Part shown: one piece after another, positions 11,545-23,218 of the stretch
Layout: every line of letters starts with the position of its first letter
How positions within the stretch are numbered: the first letter of the stretch is position 1
Assembly: GCA_902651635.1 (NCBI GenBank)
Contig: CACRSC010000028.1
Coordinates: 246,266 to 308,871 of the forward strand
DNA from: Mastigamoeba balamuthi
Lineage: Eukaryota; Evosea; Mastigamoebida; Mastigamoebidae
Reading direction: 5' to 3'
Length of the DNA stretch: 62,606 nucleotides
Notes under the pieces: generated by a model
Database searches by the model: none
What the model was told of the DNA's origin: nothing
Seen by the model: only the letters and a program-made list of their open reading frames with translations
Translations under genes and position numbers: made by a program

Positions 11545-12291
11545 GGAAAACGCGAAAGAGACGCCGCGGCAGAGGGGGTAAAACCGGGATTTTCGGATCC
11601 CTGAATCTGCTGGATTTGGCTCAAAATATCGTTGATCTTCCCCTTTCCAACAATGAACCAATGAGGCAATTGTATCTTGGTTATTTCTCTTGGAGTCTTT
11701 TTCCGGCTCTGTGCGTTGTGTGCGCGTTTAGTCGAAACAGCACTTTGTCAAAGCCGTGTGCGGGTCTGATGTCGGGCACCACCCGCAAGGCACGCGTGCC
11801 CTGGGCGACAGTGGACCCCTCTGGCCGCGTGCCGCCGTTTGTCCACGGCTGCATCGAGTATCTCGACAACTGTGAGCCTCCACACCCCNNNNNNNNNNNN
11901 NNNNNNNNNNNNGGGGTCGTCGCCAGCGCTGGCGGGGACCTGCTGTAAGGAAAACGCGAAAGAGACGCCGCGGCAGAGGGGTAAAACCGGGATTTTCGGA
12001 TCCCTGAATCTGCTGGATTTGGCTCAAAATATCGTTGATCTTCCCCTTTCCAACAATGAACCAATGAGGCAATTGTATCTTGGTTATTTCTCTTGGAGTC
12101 TTTTTCCGGCTCTGTGCGTTGTGTGCGCGTTTAGTCGAAACAGCACTTTGTCAAAGCCGTGTGCGGGTCTGATGTCGGGCACCACCCGCAAGGCACGCGT
12201 GCCCTGGGCGACAGTGGACCCCTCTGGCCGCGTGCCGCCGTTTGTCCACGGCTGCATCGAGTATCTCGACAACTGTGAGCCTCCACACCCC
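11508..12291. repeat. Near-identical 380-bp copies flanking a 24-N gap (assembly artefact)
   Basis: Sequence 11508-11888 (end of the GATA gene, spacer, first exon of the RhoGAP gene) recurs at 11913-12291 with only one-base differences, for example in G runs. The two copies are separated by exactly 24 N (11889-11912). This is what is expected when overlapping or allelic contig ends are scaffolded without merging. Only the second RhoGAP first exon (ATG 12172) continues into the gene; the first copy (ATG 11769) runs into the gap. Confidence 0.88.
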
Positions 12292-15200
12292 CTCCTCTCC
12301 TCCGTCGGCAGCCACCTTGCACGTCCGTGCACCCAACGGCAGCGCAGTCCTCGCGGAGGTGGGGCTGTTCCGGCTGTCGGGCACGACGTCGGACATCCGG
12401 GCCATCAAGGAGGCGTGGAGCAGCGGCAAGGCCGTGGACCTCAGCGACGTCGTGGACCCGCACGTGGTCACTGGGCTGCTCAAGAGCTACCTCCGCGAGA
12501 TGCCCGAGCCCCTCTTCCCCTACGCCCTCAACCCCACCCTCCTCCAGTGCAACAGTTGCGCCCACCTCCCCCTTGGCTGCTGCCACCTGTGCTGAGATGG
12601 TGGGGCCACCGCAGGGGAGGTGGACGAGAGCCAGAAGATCAAGGAGGTCGCCAAGGTGCTCAGGCAGCTCCCCGCGCCCAGCCTCGCCATCGCCTGCGAC
12701 GTCGTCCGCCACCTCTCGCGGGTCGCGCTCCACTCGGCCGAGAACAAGATGCACTCGACCAACCTGTGCGCCCGCATTCATGCGCGCTGGGGGTCCTGTG
12801 GTGTCTGCGTACCTTTTTCTTACACGCACTGCACTCTCTCCCTCTTCCCCTTCCCCCCCCACCCTGAATAGGGCCTGTGTGTTCGCGCCGACCATCATGC
12901 GGTCCAAGACGCTGCAGGCGATGCTCTCGGACAACGAGGGCCTCTCGTCGGTGCTCGCCTTCATGATCGACAACTGCGAGAAGCTGTTCCCAGAGCCCCC
13001 GCCGCTGCCGTCCCCCTCGTCTTCCCCGCGGTGCCCCCCGCACGAGGACGCTGCTGCTGGTGGTGCCCTTTCATTTTGCCTGCGCCACGTCACGGGGGAA
13101 ACTGAGAATCCCGGGCGCTGCAGGCGACGAGAGGGCCGACTCGTGGAGGAAGACGTCGCGCAGCAAGCGGGTCGCGCACACGACAGTCGAGGAGCGCATC
13201 AGCCACCGCAACAGGTGCTGCGTCTGCAACAAGGGCTTCCGCGGCATCGTCCCCAAGGGCCTCACCTGCGTCGTACTGACATTTTTCTCCAGCCCGCATA
13301 TTCAATCTCAATTCGAAACAATGGCAATCTCAATCCGCAGCGCTGCGGCATGCAGGCGCACAGGAGCTGCAAGCTCGAGGGGTACTGCCCGGGGCCCTCG
13401 GCGCCCGACTCGCAGCCCGAGCTCTCCGCGAGCAGGTCGCAGGTGATGTCTGCGCCCTCGCCGCCAGCGCCAGCGCCCGTGGGCTCTGTCTCTCCGCACA
13501 CGTCGATGCCCGAGATCGTCCCCTTCCCGGCGCCCGTGCGGGCCAGGCCGGTCAAGCAGCGCAGCAGGCGTTGCCCGGACCCCACGCCGCTCGAGGACAC
13601 TCGGGCCGCGCTGGACCGCGTGGCTGCGCTGGTGGAGCAGTACGGCGAGCTGGCAGACGACTTTGGGGGCCTGCGCGAGCAGCTGGAGCTCGTCGCCTAC
13701 ATGCTGGGCTCCAAGCAGCTCGACGAGACCGCGGAGAAGCTCGCGGCCAGCGCAGCCAGCGACTGCACGTCGTTCGTGGACCTCGTGGCCAGCGACAAGC
13801 GGAGGCTCAAGCGCAGCTCGTCGGCGTCGCGGTCGTCCAAGGCTCGCCCGCTGGCCAAGGAGCACGTCGAGACCATGCTCAGGATCCGCAAATCTCTCAA
13901 CGGTGCGCAGATACCGGAATCAGAATCCAGATTCCTGATACGGGGGACGAAATATCAAGGGGTGGTCAGGAGGCTGGGAGACCTGCCGGTGAAGAAGGAG
14001 ACGAGCGGGGACCGCAAGAAGCACCTGCAGCTGCTGACCAACGAGGACGCGCGGGAGTTCTGGACCGAGAGCTTCGGGGTCGAGCGGGAGGAGGTCAGCA
14101 ACGCGGCGTTCTGCGCAGCGCTGCAGCAGCACCTCTCGCGGGGCGGCGAGGAGCTGACGACGGACCACTGGGCCAAGGTCCGCGAGCTGCTCGACTCGGA
14201 CCGCAGCGGAACCGTCAGCGTCTACGAGGTCGAGCGCTTCGGCACCGACGCCGGCGTCTCGTTCTTCGACCGCATCCGCCTGCTCCGCAGCCCCCGCCAC
14301 TACCTCCAGCTCATCACCGAGGACAGCGCCCGCGCCTTCTGGGCCCGCTTTGTCACCGTGAGCTCCCCATCCCCCCCCCACTGCTGTCTGCTGTGTGCAT
14401 GGGGGTGCTGCTGTCAGCGGTGGTGACTGAGAGGGGGCTGCCCTCCGAGCGCGCTGGGCTCTCGCCAGCACTGTGGCTCGGAGGAGCGACCCTCTGTCGC
14501 CCTCAGTGCACACGCGTTGTGTAATGTCATCCGAGCGCCTCGTTTGGCTGCCCCCCCCCCCCCCGTGTCCACCCTCTGGCTGGTGTGCACTGAGAGGGGC
14601 TGCCCTCCGAGTACGCTGTGCTCTCGGCGGCACTCTGACTCGGAGGGGCCACCCCCTGTCGTCCTCAGTGCACACGCGTTGTGTATTGCCATCCGAGCGC
14701 CGCGTTTGGGGGTTCGGGCGGCAGCAGTAGACTGGCCTGCGAATGCTGACCACCGGCTGCAGGGGAAGGAGTGCTCGTGGGAGCACTTTGCGCAGGCCGT
14801 GACGAAGCTGTTCAAGGAGGCCGGGGAGGCGCTGCCGACGGCCGAGGAGCTCGCGGGGCTCAAGGAGGAGATCGACACGGACCACAGCAACTCGGTGTCG
14901 GTCTACGAGATCGACCTCTTCACCGCCGACGAGCCGCTGTTCCCGCGCCTGCGCTCGTGCATGCGCGGCAAGCCCCCGCCGCCGCCGTCCGCGGTGATCG
15001 AGGACGAGGAGACGCGCGAGTTCTGGGACATGCACTTTGAGCACATGGCCGAGTGCACCTACGACGAGTTTGTGCACGCGGCGACCTGGCACCTCGTGCA
15101 CAAGCGGCGCAAGTCGCCGCCCTCGCTCGAGCGCATGGACAAGGTCATGCGCCTGCTCGACACGGACCGCAGCTGGACGATCGACGCCTCCGAGGTCCAG

Positions 15201-15945
15201 GCGCTCTCGCGGGCCTGGGGCATGCCGTTCTTCGACCTGCTCGACGTGCTCTCGTTCGGCGACAGCGGCGACGAGCCCGCAAAGGCCTCGCCGCCCCCCA
15301 CCCCCCAGGCCGCGGAGCTCGTCGTCCACAAGGCGCCCCCGCAGTCGCCGTCGCCCCAGCAGCAGCAGCAGCCGCTGCACAAGAGGCTGCAGTCTGTCCA
15401 GGAGCTGCGCGCCCACAAGCTCGAGCACATGCGATCGCACTCGGGCGTCCTCATGTCGGCCAAGAAGCGTAGGTCCCCCAAGCCTCTGCCACCGGTCCGC
15501 TGCGCTGCCCCCCCTCCTCTCCCTCGCCTCCCAGCTGACGGAGGCTGCGCTGCGCTGCTGTTGGCAGGCGCTGAGCGCTGCAGACTACGTGGTGATGTGG
15601 ATCGGGAAGGAGGAGCCGCCCAAGCTGGGGTGCAGCGAGTACAGCGTGGCCGAGGTGCACATACGGGACCTGCAGCACCTCGAGAAGTGGCTGGCCGAGT
15701 ACGGCTCGGGCGCCGTGGCGCAGTCGAAGCTGCGGTTCGCGCCCATGTGCAGCACGCTGGCCGAGGACGACGAGCTGCTGCACGTCATCGCAGAGGTGCA
15801 GGAGTGGGGCAGGTCGTGCGTGGCCCTCATCTACCTCGGCGTCTACTGCGCGTCGGAGGAGATCGCGGCCAGGCACAACACGCCCGCGCTGGGCATCTTC
15901 ACCGTGGCCACTGTCGCCGACCTCAAGAGACTGCTGGCCATCTGA
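12172..15945 (+). CDS. RhoGAP-C1-EF-hand multidomain protein
   Basis: Nine exons (12172-12274, 12312-12554, 12615-12765, 12872-13059, 13124-13269, 13341-13902, 13960-14357, 14763-15468, 15584-15945) give about 952 residues. The N-terminal RhoGAP domain has the arginine-finger region VGLFRLSGTTSD, then LREMPEPLFPY and NKMHSTNLACVFAPT. A C1 zinc finger follows: HRNRCCVCNKGFRGIVPKGL, then RCGMQAHRSC. The second half contains three tandem units of roughly 110 residues, each with an EDAREFW-like helix and an EF-hand loop: DSDRSGTVSVYE, DTDHSNSVSVYE and DTDRSWTIDASE. The last 120 residues (from YVVMWIGKEE) are an unknown domain. It is predicted to be a Rho-family GTPase inactivator controlled by lipid (C1) and Ca2+. 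The exon 4 donor could be 13059 or 13062. Confidence 0.82.
14400..14745. repeat. Tandem repeat inside intron 7 of the RhoGAP gene
   Basis: Two imperfect copies of about 180 bp lie head to tail. Each runs from TGAGAGGGG-CTGCCCTCCGAG through CTCAGTGCACACGCGTTGTG to ATCCGAGCGCC-CGTTTGG. They explain why this intron (405 nt) is much longer than its neighbours. The first copy starts near 14425 and the second near 14590. Confidence 0.75.
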
Positions 15946-16181
15946 CAGCCAGCCCAGCCCGCAGGGCCCCAGCCAAACCAACGCGACGCACTTAGCTTGT
16001 ATTCCGCCGTGTTATGGGGCTCTCTGCAGTGGAAGGGCTGTGCCTCTACAAACGCAGCGTTGAAGGGAGCCCCGTAGGTAGCTTTTAATGCCAGTATAAT
16101 CAATTGAGCGATCAGATATTTTACGTCGAAGATTCCACTAGATCTTTTCCCTGTCTTTTTTTTTGTTTTAGGTTTGCTATC

Positions 16182-17912
16182 ATGAGCGCAGCGCTGGAGG
16201 TCTTTGACAAGGTGGTTGCGGGAGCTCGCCGTCCCAGCGAGCCCGCCCCGCAGCAGGGCAGTGCAGCGCCCTTTGGTGCGGCCGCATCACCTTTTCTGCC
16301 CGCCAGTGCTCCCCGATTCACTTGCTTTGATATTTTTATGTTATGACTGTTTGCTTTGCCTGTGCCGCTGACCTCTGACGGCCTGCAGAGGCGTCCGAGC
16401 GCCTGCTGGACGGGCTCATCGCGGCGGTGGGCAAGAGCGTGGCCCCGGCGTCGGGGGAGCTGGGCGACGCGGCGCTGGCAGCGCTGGACGCGATGTTTGC
16501 GTCGCTGCAGCTGTCCCCTGTGCCCACCAAGCAGCAGCAGCAGCACAGCACAGCAGCAGCTCCCTTTGGTGCGCTCTCCTGGCCTGGTCTTCTGCCTTCC
16601 TGGAGTTCTCTCTCTCTCTCTCTTGCTCTTCGTCTCAGTCTCATTGCTGCGCCCTAACTGGGACAGAGAGGAGCCTGGAGCTGGTGGAGAGCCTCATCGA
16701 GAGGAGCAAGCACCAGACCCACAAGAAGAAGGCACACAGCAGCACATAGCACACAGCACACAGCACACAGCACACCGCACGCACCACCAGCACTCAGCAG
16801 AGCGCAATTCAGCTCGTCAGTGCAGCACACCACAGCGCACATCATCCTGGCATCGCAGCACCTGCACCGCAGCGTGCCACACCAGCACAGCAACCAGACA
16901 CACGTCGCCAGTGCAGCACGAACACACCACTGGCAGAAGTGTCCTGCCTCAGCACCAACACAGCACAGCACAGCACCTCAGCACCACAACACACATCGCA
17001 TCCCTTGGGCCAGTCAGCACACTGACTTGCCGTCTCTCGCAGCAGCAGAGCGAGGGTGCATTCACTCTAACACACCATACACCACAGCCGCCACAGCCGC
17101 CACAGCCGCCACATCAAGGCACCTGTGCACCACAACGCACAACACATCCTTTATGCTACCAGGCACAGCATGGGAGCCTCAACTGACTTGCTGTCCCTCG
17201 TAGCAGCAGCACGAGGGTGCAGAGGGGGGAGCGAAGAAGAAGCAGGCCAAGGCAGCGCCAGCACCAGCGGCAGCAGCGGAGCCGCCGATGGACATCAGCA
17301 GGGCGAGCATTTTGGTGGGGCGCATCGTCGAGGCCCACAAGCACCCCGACGCGGACTCGCTCTACGTCGAGTCGGTGGACCTGGGGGGCGCGGAGCCCGT
17401 GACGGTGGTGAGCGGCCTGGCGGCGTACGTGCCGCTGGCGGAGCTGCAGGGCAGGAGGTTCCTCTTTGTGACGAACCTCAAGCCCGTCAAGATGAGGGGC
17501 ATTCTGTCGTCGGCCATGATCCTCGCCGCCAGCGACGACGGGCACCAGCACGTCGAGGTTGTCGAGCCCGACCAGGACACCCCCGTCGGCGAGCGCGTCC
17601 GTGTCGAGGGCTACGACGGCAAGCCCGACGACGTCCTCAACCCCAAGAAGAAGGCACGGCAGACACACCTGCAATCATCCCCTCGGTCCTCCGAGATGGA
17701 GACGAGCGGCACCTCTCTCTCCCCAATGCTCTCCCACGGGGACACTGCACTCCCTCGCGGCTTATTGACATCTTGCGATGCAGATCTGGGAGGAGGTCAG
17801 CCAGTTCCTGCGGACCGATGGCCAATGCGTGGCCACGTGGAAGGGTGTTCCCCTGACCACGTCCAAGGGCCAGTGCAAGGTCAAGACCCTGGCCAACGCC
17901 GGCATCCACTGA
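16182..17912 (+). CDS. AIMP1: AIMP1-like tRNA-binding (EMAP-II/OB-fold) protein
   Basis: Exons 16182-16275, 16389-16568, 16667-16731, 17204-17653 and 17784-17912 give 305 residues, close to human AIMP1 (312). The N-terminal third is helical (ASERLLDGLIAAVG, RSLELVESLIERSK); a Lys/Ala linker follows. The C-terminal EMAP-II tRNA-binding domain is complete: DISRASILVGRIVEAHKHPD, LYVESVDLG, VSGLAAYVPL, LKPVKMRG, then NPKKK joined to IWEEVSQFL and CVATWKGVPL. It is expected to bind tRNA and scaffold aminoacyl-tRNA synthetases in the cytosol. Introns 3 and 4 both need GC donors (AAG|GCACAC and AAG|GCACGG); the second is fixed by the conserved PKKK-IWE junction. Intron 3 contains a duplicated acceptor region near 17041. 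Confidence 0.85.
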
Positions 17913-18185
17913 GCCTCGCTCATCGATGCAGAATGCTCTGAACGAGAGTGCATGCAACAATGACAATGGCCCCCCGCCTCTCTTGCGTTTGAGGACCAAC
18001 TTGCAAAGGTCGTTGGTGCTTGAGATGTGATATAGTCCTCGTGGTTTATGTACTCACATGTCATGGCTTCCAACTTCCCATCAGTCCCCTGTTGCACCTA
18101 TGACGGTGATCTATGAGCTTTGTGCAAACTCATTTGCAAATGGAACGTGATTCTCTCCTTCATCTACGGCACAGGGACCTGCCAC

Positions 18186-19550
18186 TCAGGGGGAGGAGGC
18201 AGCAGAGGTCTGCGGGGCGGTGATGTGGGCGACGAGCAGCTCGGTGAACCACTGCGGCTCCTCGTCGTTGAGCTGGTGCCCCGCGCCCGGGGCGATGTGC
18301 AGCGGGCACCCCAGGCGCTCCGCCATGGCCCTGCCGTGCTTGGGGTCGACCATCTCGTCTCCCGTGCCCACGAACACCGCCGAGCGCACGCCGGCCTGCG
18401 CCAGCGCCTCTTCCAGCCTCCCCATCGTGTTGTGGCTGAAGCACGCGCGCGTCTGCGCGGTCGAGGCCGCGGAGTTCACGGGGCCCGAGAGCCGCGCGCG
18501 CCTGGCGAGCTTCTCGATGGCCCGCGGGCCCTCGGGGCCGCGCAGGAACGCGCGCGAGAACATGAGGCGGGCGGAGAGCTCGGCGGTGCGGCGCTCGTCC
18601 GAGGTCCACGAGAGGCGCGCGATGCCCCAGATCGAGCCCAGCGCGGGCAGCAGCGACCACGTGGAGCCGCCCATGTGCGCCGAGACGAAGGCGGCGCTCT
18701 CGAAGGCCGCGGGGCAGAGCATCACGAGCTCCTGGGCGATCATGCCGCCCATCGAGAGCCCCACCACGTGCATCTTCTGCACGGCCGTCGGCCCCGCGTC
18801 TGGCGCCGGCCACCACCCCGCGTCCGCCAGCGCCGCGCGGGTGTCCCTGTGGCGAGCCACGCGCAGACTGCATCAGCAAAGGTGTGTTCTGGAATACTAC
18901 TGCGATAAATCAACTGTGTTCTTCCCATTCGCCAAGAGGCCCCCCCGGTACCCCTGGAGCGGGCCTGGTGAATCGCCTCGAGAAAGCACATCGTTCGGCG
19001 TTTGAATTAACGGGGAACATCGCACACGTAAATCAATTGTGCTGTGTAATAATCCCCAAGAAGGCAAATGCCCCCCACACACACCCTAACAGAAGAGGAA
19101 CAAGTGTGGCCACTCGCGGGCGCTGCAACCAGCGATGTGAGGTGGCACTGCAATAGCCCGCCACGCCGCTGCCTTCCCCGGGGCCCCAAGAGAGGAGGGA
19201 CAGCCCAGACCGCCCCGAGGAGCGCGGAATGAGCGGGACCTGGCCATGAGGGCCGTCGTGTAGGGCCCCGCGGTGGGGCGCGAGAGCCCCGAGCCGCGGT
19301 TGTCGACGGCGAGGACGCTGAACCTGGCGGCTGGGTCTGCGGCGAGGGCCGCGATGAGCTCCTCCCAGCCGTAGTGCGTCGAGTCGAGGCCCTCGAGCAG
19401 CACCACCCGCACGGGGCGGCCAGCGCCGTAGACCCAGTAGTGGATCTCGCCCTCGGATTCGGTCGCCGCGCGCCCGTGCTGCGCCGTCTTCTCGAGCTCC
19501 TCGATGGGCGGCAGCGGAGCGCTACCGCTGCTCGTGGGCGACGTGTCCAT
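18186..19550 (-). CDS. Alpha/beta-hydrolase fold protein
   Basis: Exons 19550-19240 and 18846-18186 join in frame (phase 2) to 323 residues. The fold is clear: strand and oxyanion region VVLLEGLDSTHYGWEEL; DNRGSGLS; the nucleophile elbow HVVGLSMGGMIAQEL (Ser); the acid in VGTGDEMVDPKHG (Asp); and the catalytic His in APGAGHQLNDEEP. There is no signal peptide, so a cytosolic esterase/hydrolase is likely; the substrate cannot be inferred. The start ATG at 19550 follows upstream in-frame non-ATG codons, so an untranslated or short coding exon upstream is possible. It converges with the AIMP1 gene; the 273-bp spacer shows nothing notable. Confidence 0.85.
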
Positions 19551-19883
19551 CGGTATCTGCGGTTCTATTGTTAGATACTCTCGGTCCTTCTCCGAACCAC
19601 TTTTCCATTCTCTGGCCAACGAGTGCTACGCTGTCTCCGCCACGCCCACATGACGGCCTCGCCTCGCCCCTCTCAGCTGAATCGCCGTTCACACTTTTTT
19701 AATTCTGACGCCTGATGGATGATCTCCTGTCAGGCCATCGGTGTGTGAACAAAGCATAGCAAGCGTTATTTCATTGTGGGTAGAGAACGGTCACTCCCCA
19801 CGGAAGCAGCAGTGCAGTGTGGTACGTGGCGAGGGAAAAGAGATGAAAAGCAGCGTTGGTCCTTGGGAGGCAGTCATGCGCCT

Positions 19884-22091
19884 CTACTGGGAGAGAAGGG
19901 AGACCTCCTGCTGGCGCCTCCTGCCCTCGTCCGTCTGCACACCGTCGCCCGAGTGACCCGTGATCACGGCGCCGCCGCCCTCGATGTCGCCGTCGCTCGC
20001 GAGCCCCTCGTCAAACTCGACGACCAACTGCGGCTGCTCGGGCATCGGGCGGAACTTCCACGCGACAAAGCTGTAGAAGAGCACCGCCACGAGCTCCTCG
20101 GCCAGCGTCGACACCCAGCCCGACGAGTAGGGCAGCGCGAGGTCCAGCAGGTACAGCAGGATCACCTGGAAGTACAGGTACGCCACCACAATCAGGTAGA
20201 ACTCGCGGAACACCGACAGCCTCTGCAGGCTCACAGCGGCTGCACAACAGAAGCCACGATACACGCGCACGCGAGCACAGCGTCAGCGGGCGTGGCGCAG
20301 CAGGCTCGTTCGCTCTCTCTCACCCTTGCCGTCGGTGCGGGAGGCGTCCCTCAGGTGGCGGATCGACCACACGATCGGGATGATGACGGCAGCACAGCAG
20401 ATAACGTCAAAGACTCTGAGCACGTCCTCCTGCGCACATCAGCAGCAGGGCCATGAATGAGCACGGGAGATTCTGTGGCCAGGCCCAACACCGGACAGAT
20501 CCACACCGACAGCAACCGGGACGACTATCGAACAAGGCAGACCACACCCTGGGGTCTGCCACAGCGTAGGGGCCACGGGCAACAGACCTAAGAGGGAGGG
20601 AAGGGGACACGCACCCACTTGGTCCAGTCGGCCGAGCCCGGGGGCTGGGCCTCGACGATGACGAGCGCGATGTTGTCAACGATCTGCAGGGGGATGACGA
20701 CGAGGATGACCATCTTGTCGCGCTTGCTCAGGAACGGCTTGAGGAACGCCCACCCGCTGCCCAGCAGCACAATCAGGATCAGCACGAACATGCCCTTGGC
20801 CCTGCACCACCCGTGACGTGTTGCCTGCGTTGAGTCACGGGAATTCTCGGAATTCCTGGGAGCTATCGGGGCCACGCACACAAGGAAGGCGAAGTAGGGG
20901 ACAGCCCAGCCGCCGCGGGTGCCGTTCTTGGCCTGGAAGTCGATCTGGACCGCGGCGAAGACGAGCGAGAGGATCTTGACGACGACCAGGGCCGTCATGA
21001 GGATGTGGGCGCGGTTGGTCGTCGAGCGGCGCTTCCACAGGAACAGGCACCAGCCGGCGAGGGCCACGCCGTAGATGGCCGAGAGGCACGCCTGCATCGG
21101 CACCAGGCGCTCGTCGCCCGCCGACAGCCAGTTGTGGCTGCCGTCGCTGTTGCGGTTGTACTGGTTCAACGTGATCTGGTCGTGGCGTCATGCCGCGGGG
21201 GACAATTTTAGGAATTGTGACCAGAGAAGATTAATCTCCAGATTCTCAGATTCTCAGCGCGTGTTTCGCAGTATTCGGAAAGTGATGCCCTAAAGGGAAT
21301 ACAACAGCGCGCTTCTCCGCTTCTCCGTGGCGCACACGCGGTTCCATGGAATAACACAGCGCGAGGAATTATATGTTCCCCGATTCGCGATCGGCGGGTG
21401 CGCAGTAAATGAATCCAAATCAGATTCCTCTGGGCTGTGCCAGGGAGGCCGGGGGGAGAGAGGGGGGAGGGGCGCACGGTGAAGGAGACGGAGCTCGCGG
21501 GTGCGCCCTTGGGCAGACACCTGAGGAAGTACGTGCGCCAGAGCCCCTCTGCGGGCAGCACGATCCCCGGCGGGAACTTGTCGAGGCCTATCTGCTCCGG
21601 CGAGAGGGTGTTGTGTGGCAGCACGTCAGCGCAACGAACCCCGCGCCCCAGTGGCCGCCCGACGCGCGGCGAGAGCGACGCGGCCGCCGCGCGCGGGGGC
21701 CGGGGCACCCGCGAGCCGCGGCCAGACGCGCTCGGGGCGCGTGAGAGCGGCGGGAGAGGCGTCGCCTCGCAGAGAGAAGGGAAGAGGAAACACGGACCTT
21801 GTGCTGCCAGTCGTGGGTGCAGGCGGCCGCGGTGGTGCGGACGGCCGAGTTGCCCTTGGAGGCGATGCTCTCCGAGACGATGTAGGTGAGGTTGAGCCAG
21901 TCCTGCGAGGCGGGGCTCGCGCGGACGGCGGTCCAGTTGAGCGCGAAGGTGCCGCCCTTGTAGAAGCCAAACTCCTCGAGCATGAAGAACGTGCGCCGGT
22001 CGCCCGACAGCGCCAGGCGCGTCTTCAGGCCCTGCGCCAGCGCCGCCGCCAGCGCGAGGACGGCGACGACACGCGACGTGCGCGACATCAT
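19884..22091 (-). CDS. GPR107/GPR108-like seven-transmembrane protein
   Basis: Six exons (22091-21798, 21594-21478, 21175-20880, 20801-20615, 20429-20324, 20239-19884) give 451 residues of the lung-7TM/GOST family (GPR107/108), Golgi and endosomal trafficking proteins. An N-terminal signal peptide (VVAVLALAAALAQG) precedes a luminal beta domain (FGFYKGGTFALNW, GLWRTYFLRCLPKGAP). The 7TM part follows: IYGVALAGWCLFLW, ALVVVKILSLVFAAVQ, GMFVLILIVLLGSGWAFLKP, DKMVILVVIPLQIVDNIAL, VIIPIVWSIRHLRDASRTDG, REFYLIVVAYLYFQV and LAEELVAVLFYSFVAWKFRP. Introns fall where the family sequence stays continuous. The cytoplasmic tail is acidic. It shares a 280-bp divergent promoter with the gene at 22372. Confidence 0.88.
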
Positions 22092-22371
22092 TCGTGTGTG
22101 TGTGTCGTGTGCGTGAACGTTGTTTGGCGACAAACGTCCCCCCGAGATATCAATTTCAAATCGCCACGTCACGAAGTGCGAGATATGGGCTCTCCTGTCG
22201 CCCTGACCGTTCCGCGCAGATTGCTCCGTCTCGCTGGCAGGTGCATTCCGAGCGGTGTGAACGGTGTATCTCAGAACCCAGGGCTCGGGAGTACTGGGTT
22301 GGTGAAGATTCCTGTATCTTCTTCCAGATTCTTCGCCCTTCAGACCAACAAAAACTTATCACCCGCCACCC
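22092..22371. promoter_or_regulatory. Bidirectional promoter region
   Basis: This 280-bp spacer separates divergent starts (22091 on minus, 22372 on plus). It is AT-richer than the flanking exons and contains GATATC and CAGATTC-type motifs seen in other spacers. No TATA box was identified with confidence. Confidence 0.4.
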
Positions 22372-22937
22372 ATGGCCGAGTTGGACGACAAGACGATCGA
22401 GCTGGTGTCGCAGTTGGTGGAGCTCGTGCACTACGAGGACTGCCGCGACTTCCTGCAGCAGCACCCTCAGCTGATCTCGCAGGCCGTCCGTTTCGCTTTT
22501 TCTCAGTCTCTTTTTCTCTCTGCTCACTGCCCGCCCCTGTCGGCCCCACCGCAGGTCAGCGACAGCCTCTTCGAGAAGGGCTACATGATCTGGGACACGC
22601 ACCCGCGCGAAATCGCTGAGCGTTTCATCCGGTGCCCGAAACGCGCCTGCCATCGGGATAATAATCCTGCTATCGGGAAAATACCCTCTGACACCCCCCT
22701 CTCCGTGGTGGCTCTGGCAACAGGGACGCGCAGATGCTGCACTACATGGTGGACCTGCAGCGGGCGAGCAACGGGCAGCAGGACATCACGTTGTTCTTCC
22801 ACAGGCTGCTGGACGACGACCCCTCGTTCCGCGACGTCTTCGAGGGCCAGGTGCGCTCCATCCTCGAGCACGTCGAGCAGATGTGGGCCAAGCGCCGTGC
22901 CGCCAAGGCTCAGAAGGAAAAGGAGTCCAAGCCCTGA
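22372..22937 (+). CDS. Small helical protein of unknown function
   Basis: Exons 22372-22485, 22555-22631 and 22724-22937 join in frame to 134 residues. The protein is helical and charged: ELVSQLVELVHYEDCRDFLQ at the start, SLFEKGYMIWDTHPREIAER in the middle and LFFHRLLDDDPSFRDVFEGQ later, ending in a Lys/Ala/Glu tail. There is no signal peptide, membrane segment or recognised motif. Clean splice phases and regular amphipathic helices argue that it is a real gene. The product is probably a cytosolic adaptor-type protein, but I do not recognise the family. Confidence 0.6.
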
Positions 22938-23218
22938 GGCAGCCTCTTCCCGAGACCCGAGACAACAACCGATGCCCGCCTTCTGATTCCATCAAACTAG
23001 TTTTTTTGTTTTGTTCCCCCATGCAGTTGCTTGGTACGTCGCTGGCCACTATCTCACAGTCATGGGCAATAACGCAGCACACACATCAGAGCCATTCTGT
23101 GTGACATCATCGGTGCCATTCGGAATGGGGTTCCATCCCAGAATGGACCGACTGGCGGGAGGTCTCTGTTGTGCTTGTGCATCCAGCAGGGATGAGCCAG
23201 CTCTGGGTGAGCTGCGGG

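Noticed and set aside
11889-11912. A real second RhoGAP gene starting at 11769
   Set aside because: The copy ends at the N gap and is nearly identical to 11913-12291; an unmerged contig overlap is simpler.
16740-17120. Possible CRISPR-like or minisatellite array of CACAGCACACAGCACA units in the AIMP1 intron
   Set aside because: Units are irregular short CA-rich words without constant-length spacers; it is low-complexity intron sequence in a eukaryotic gene.
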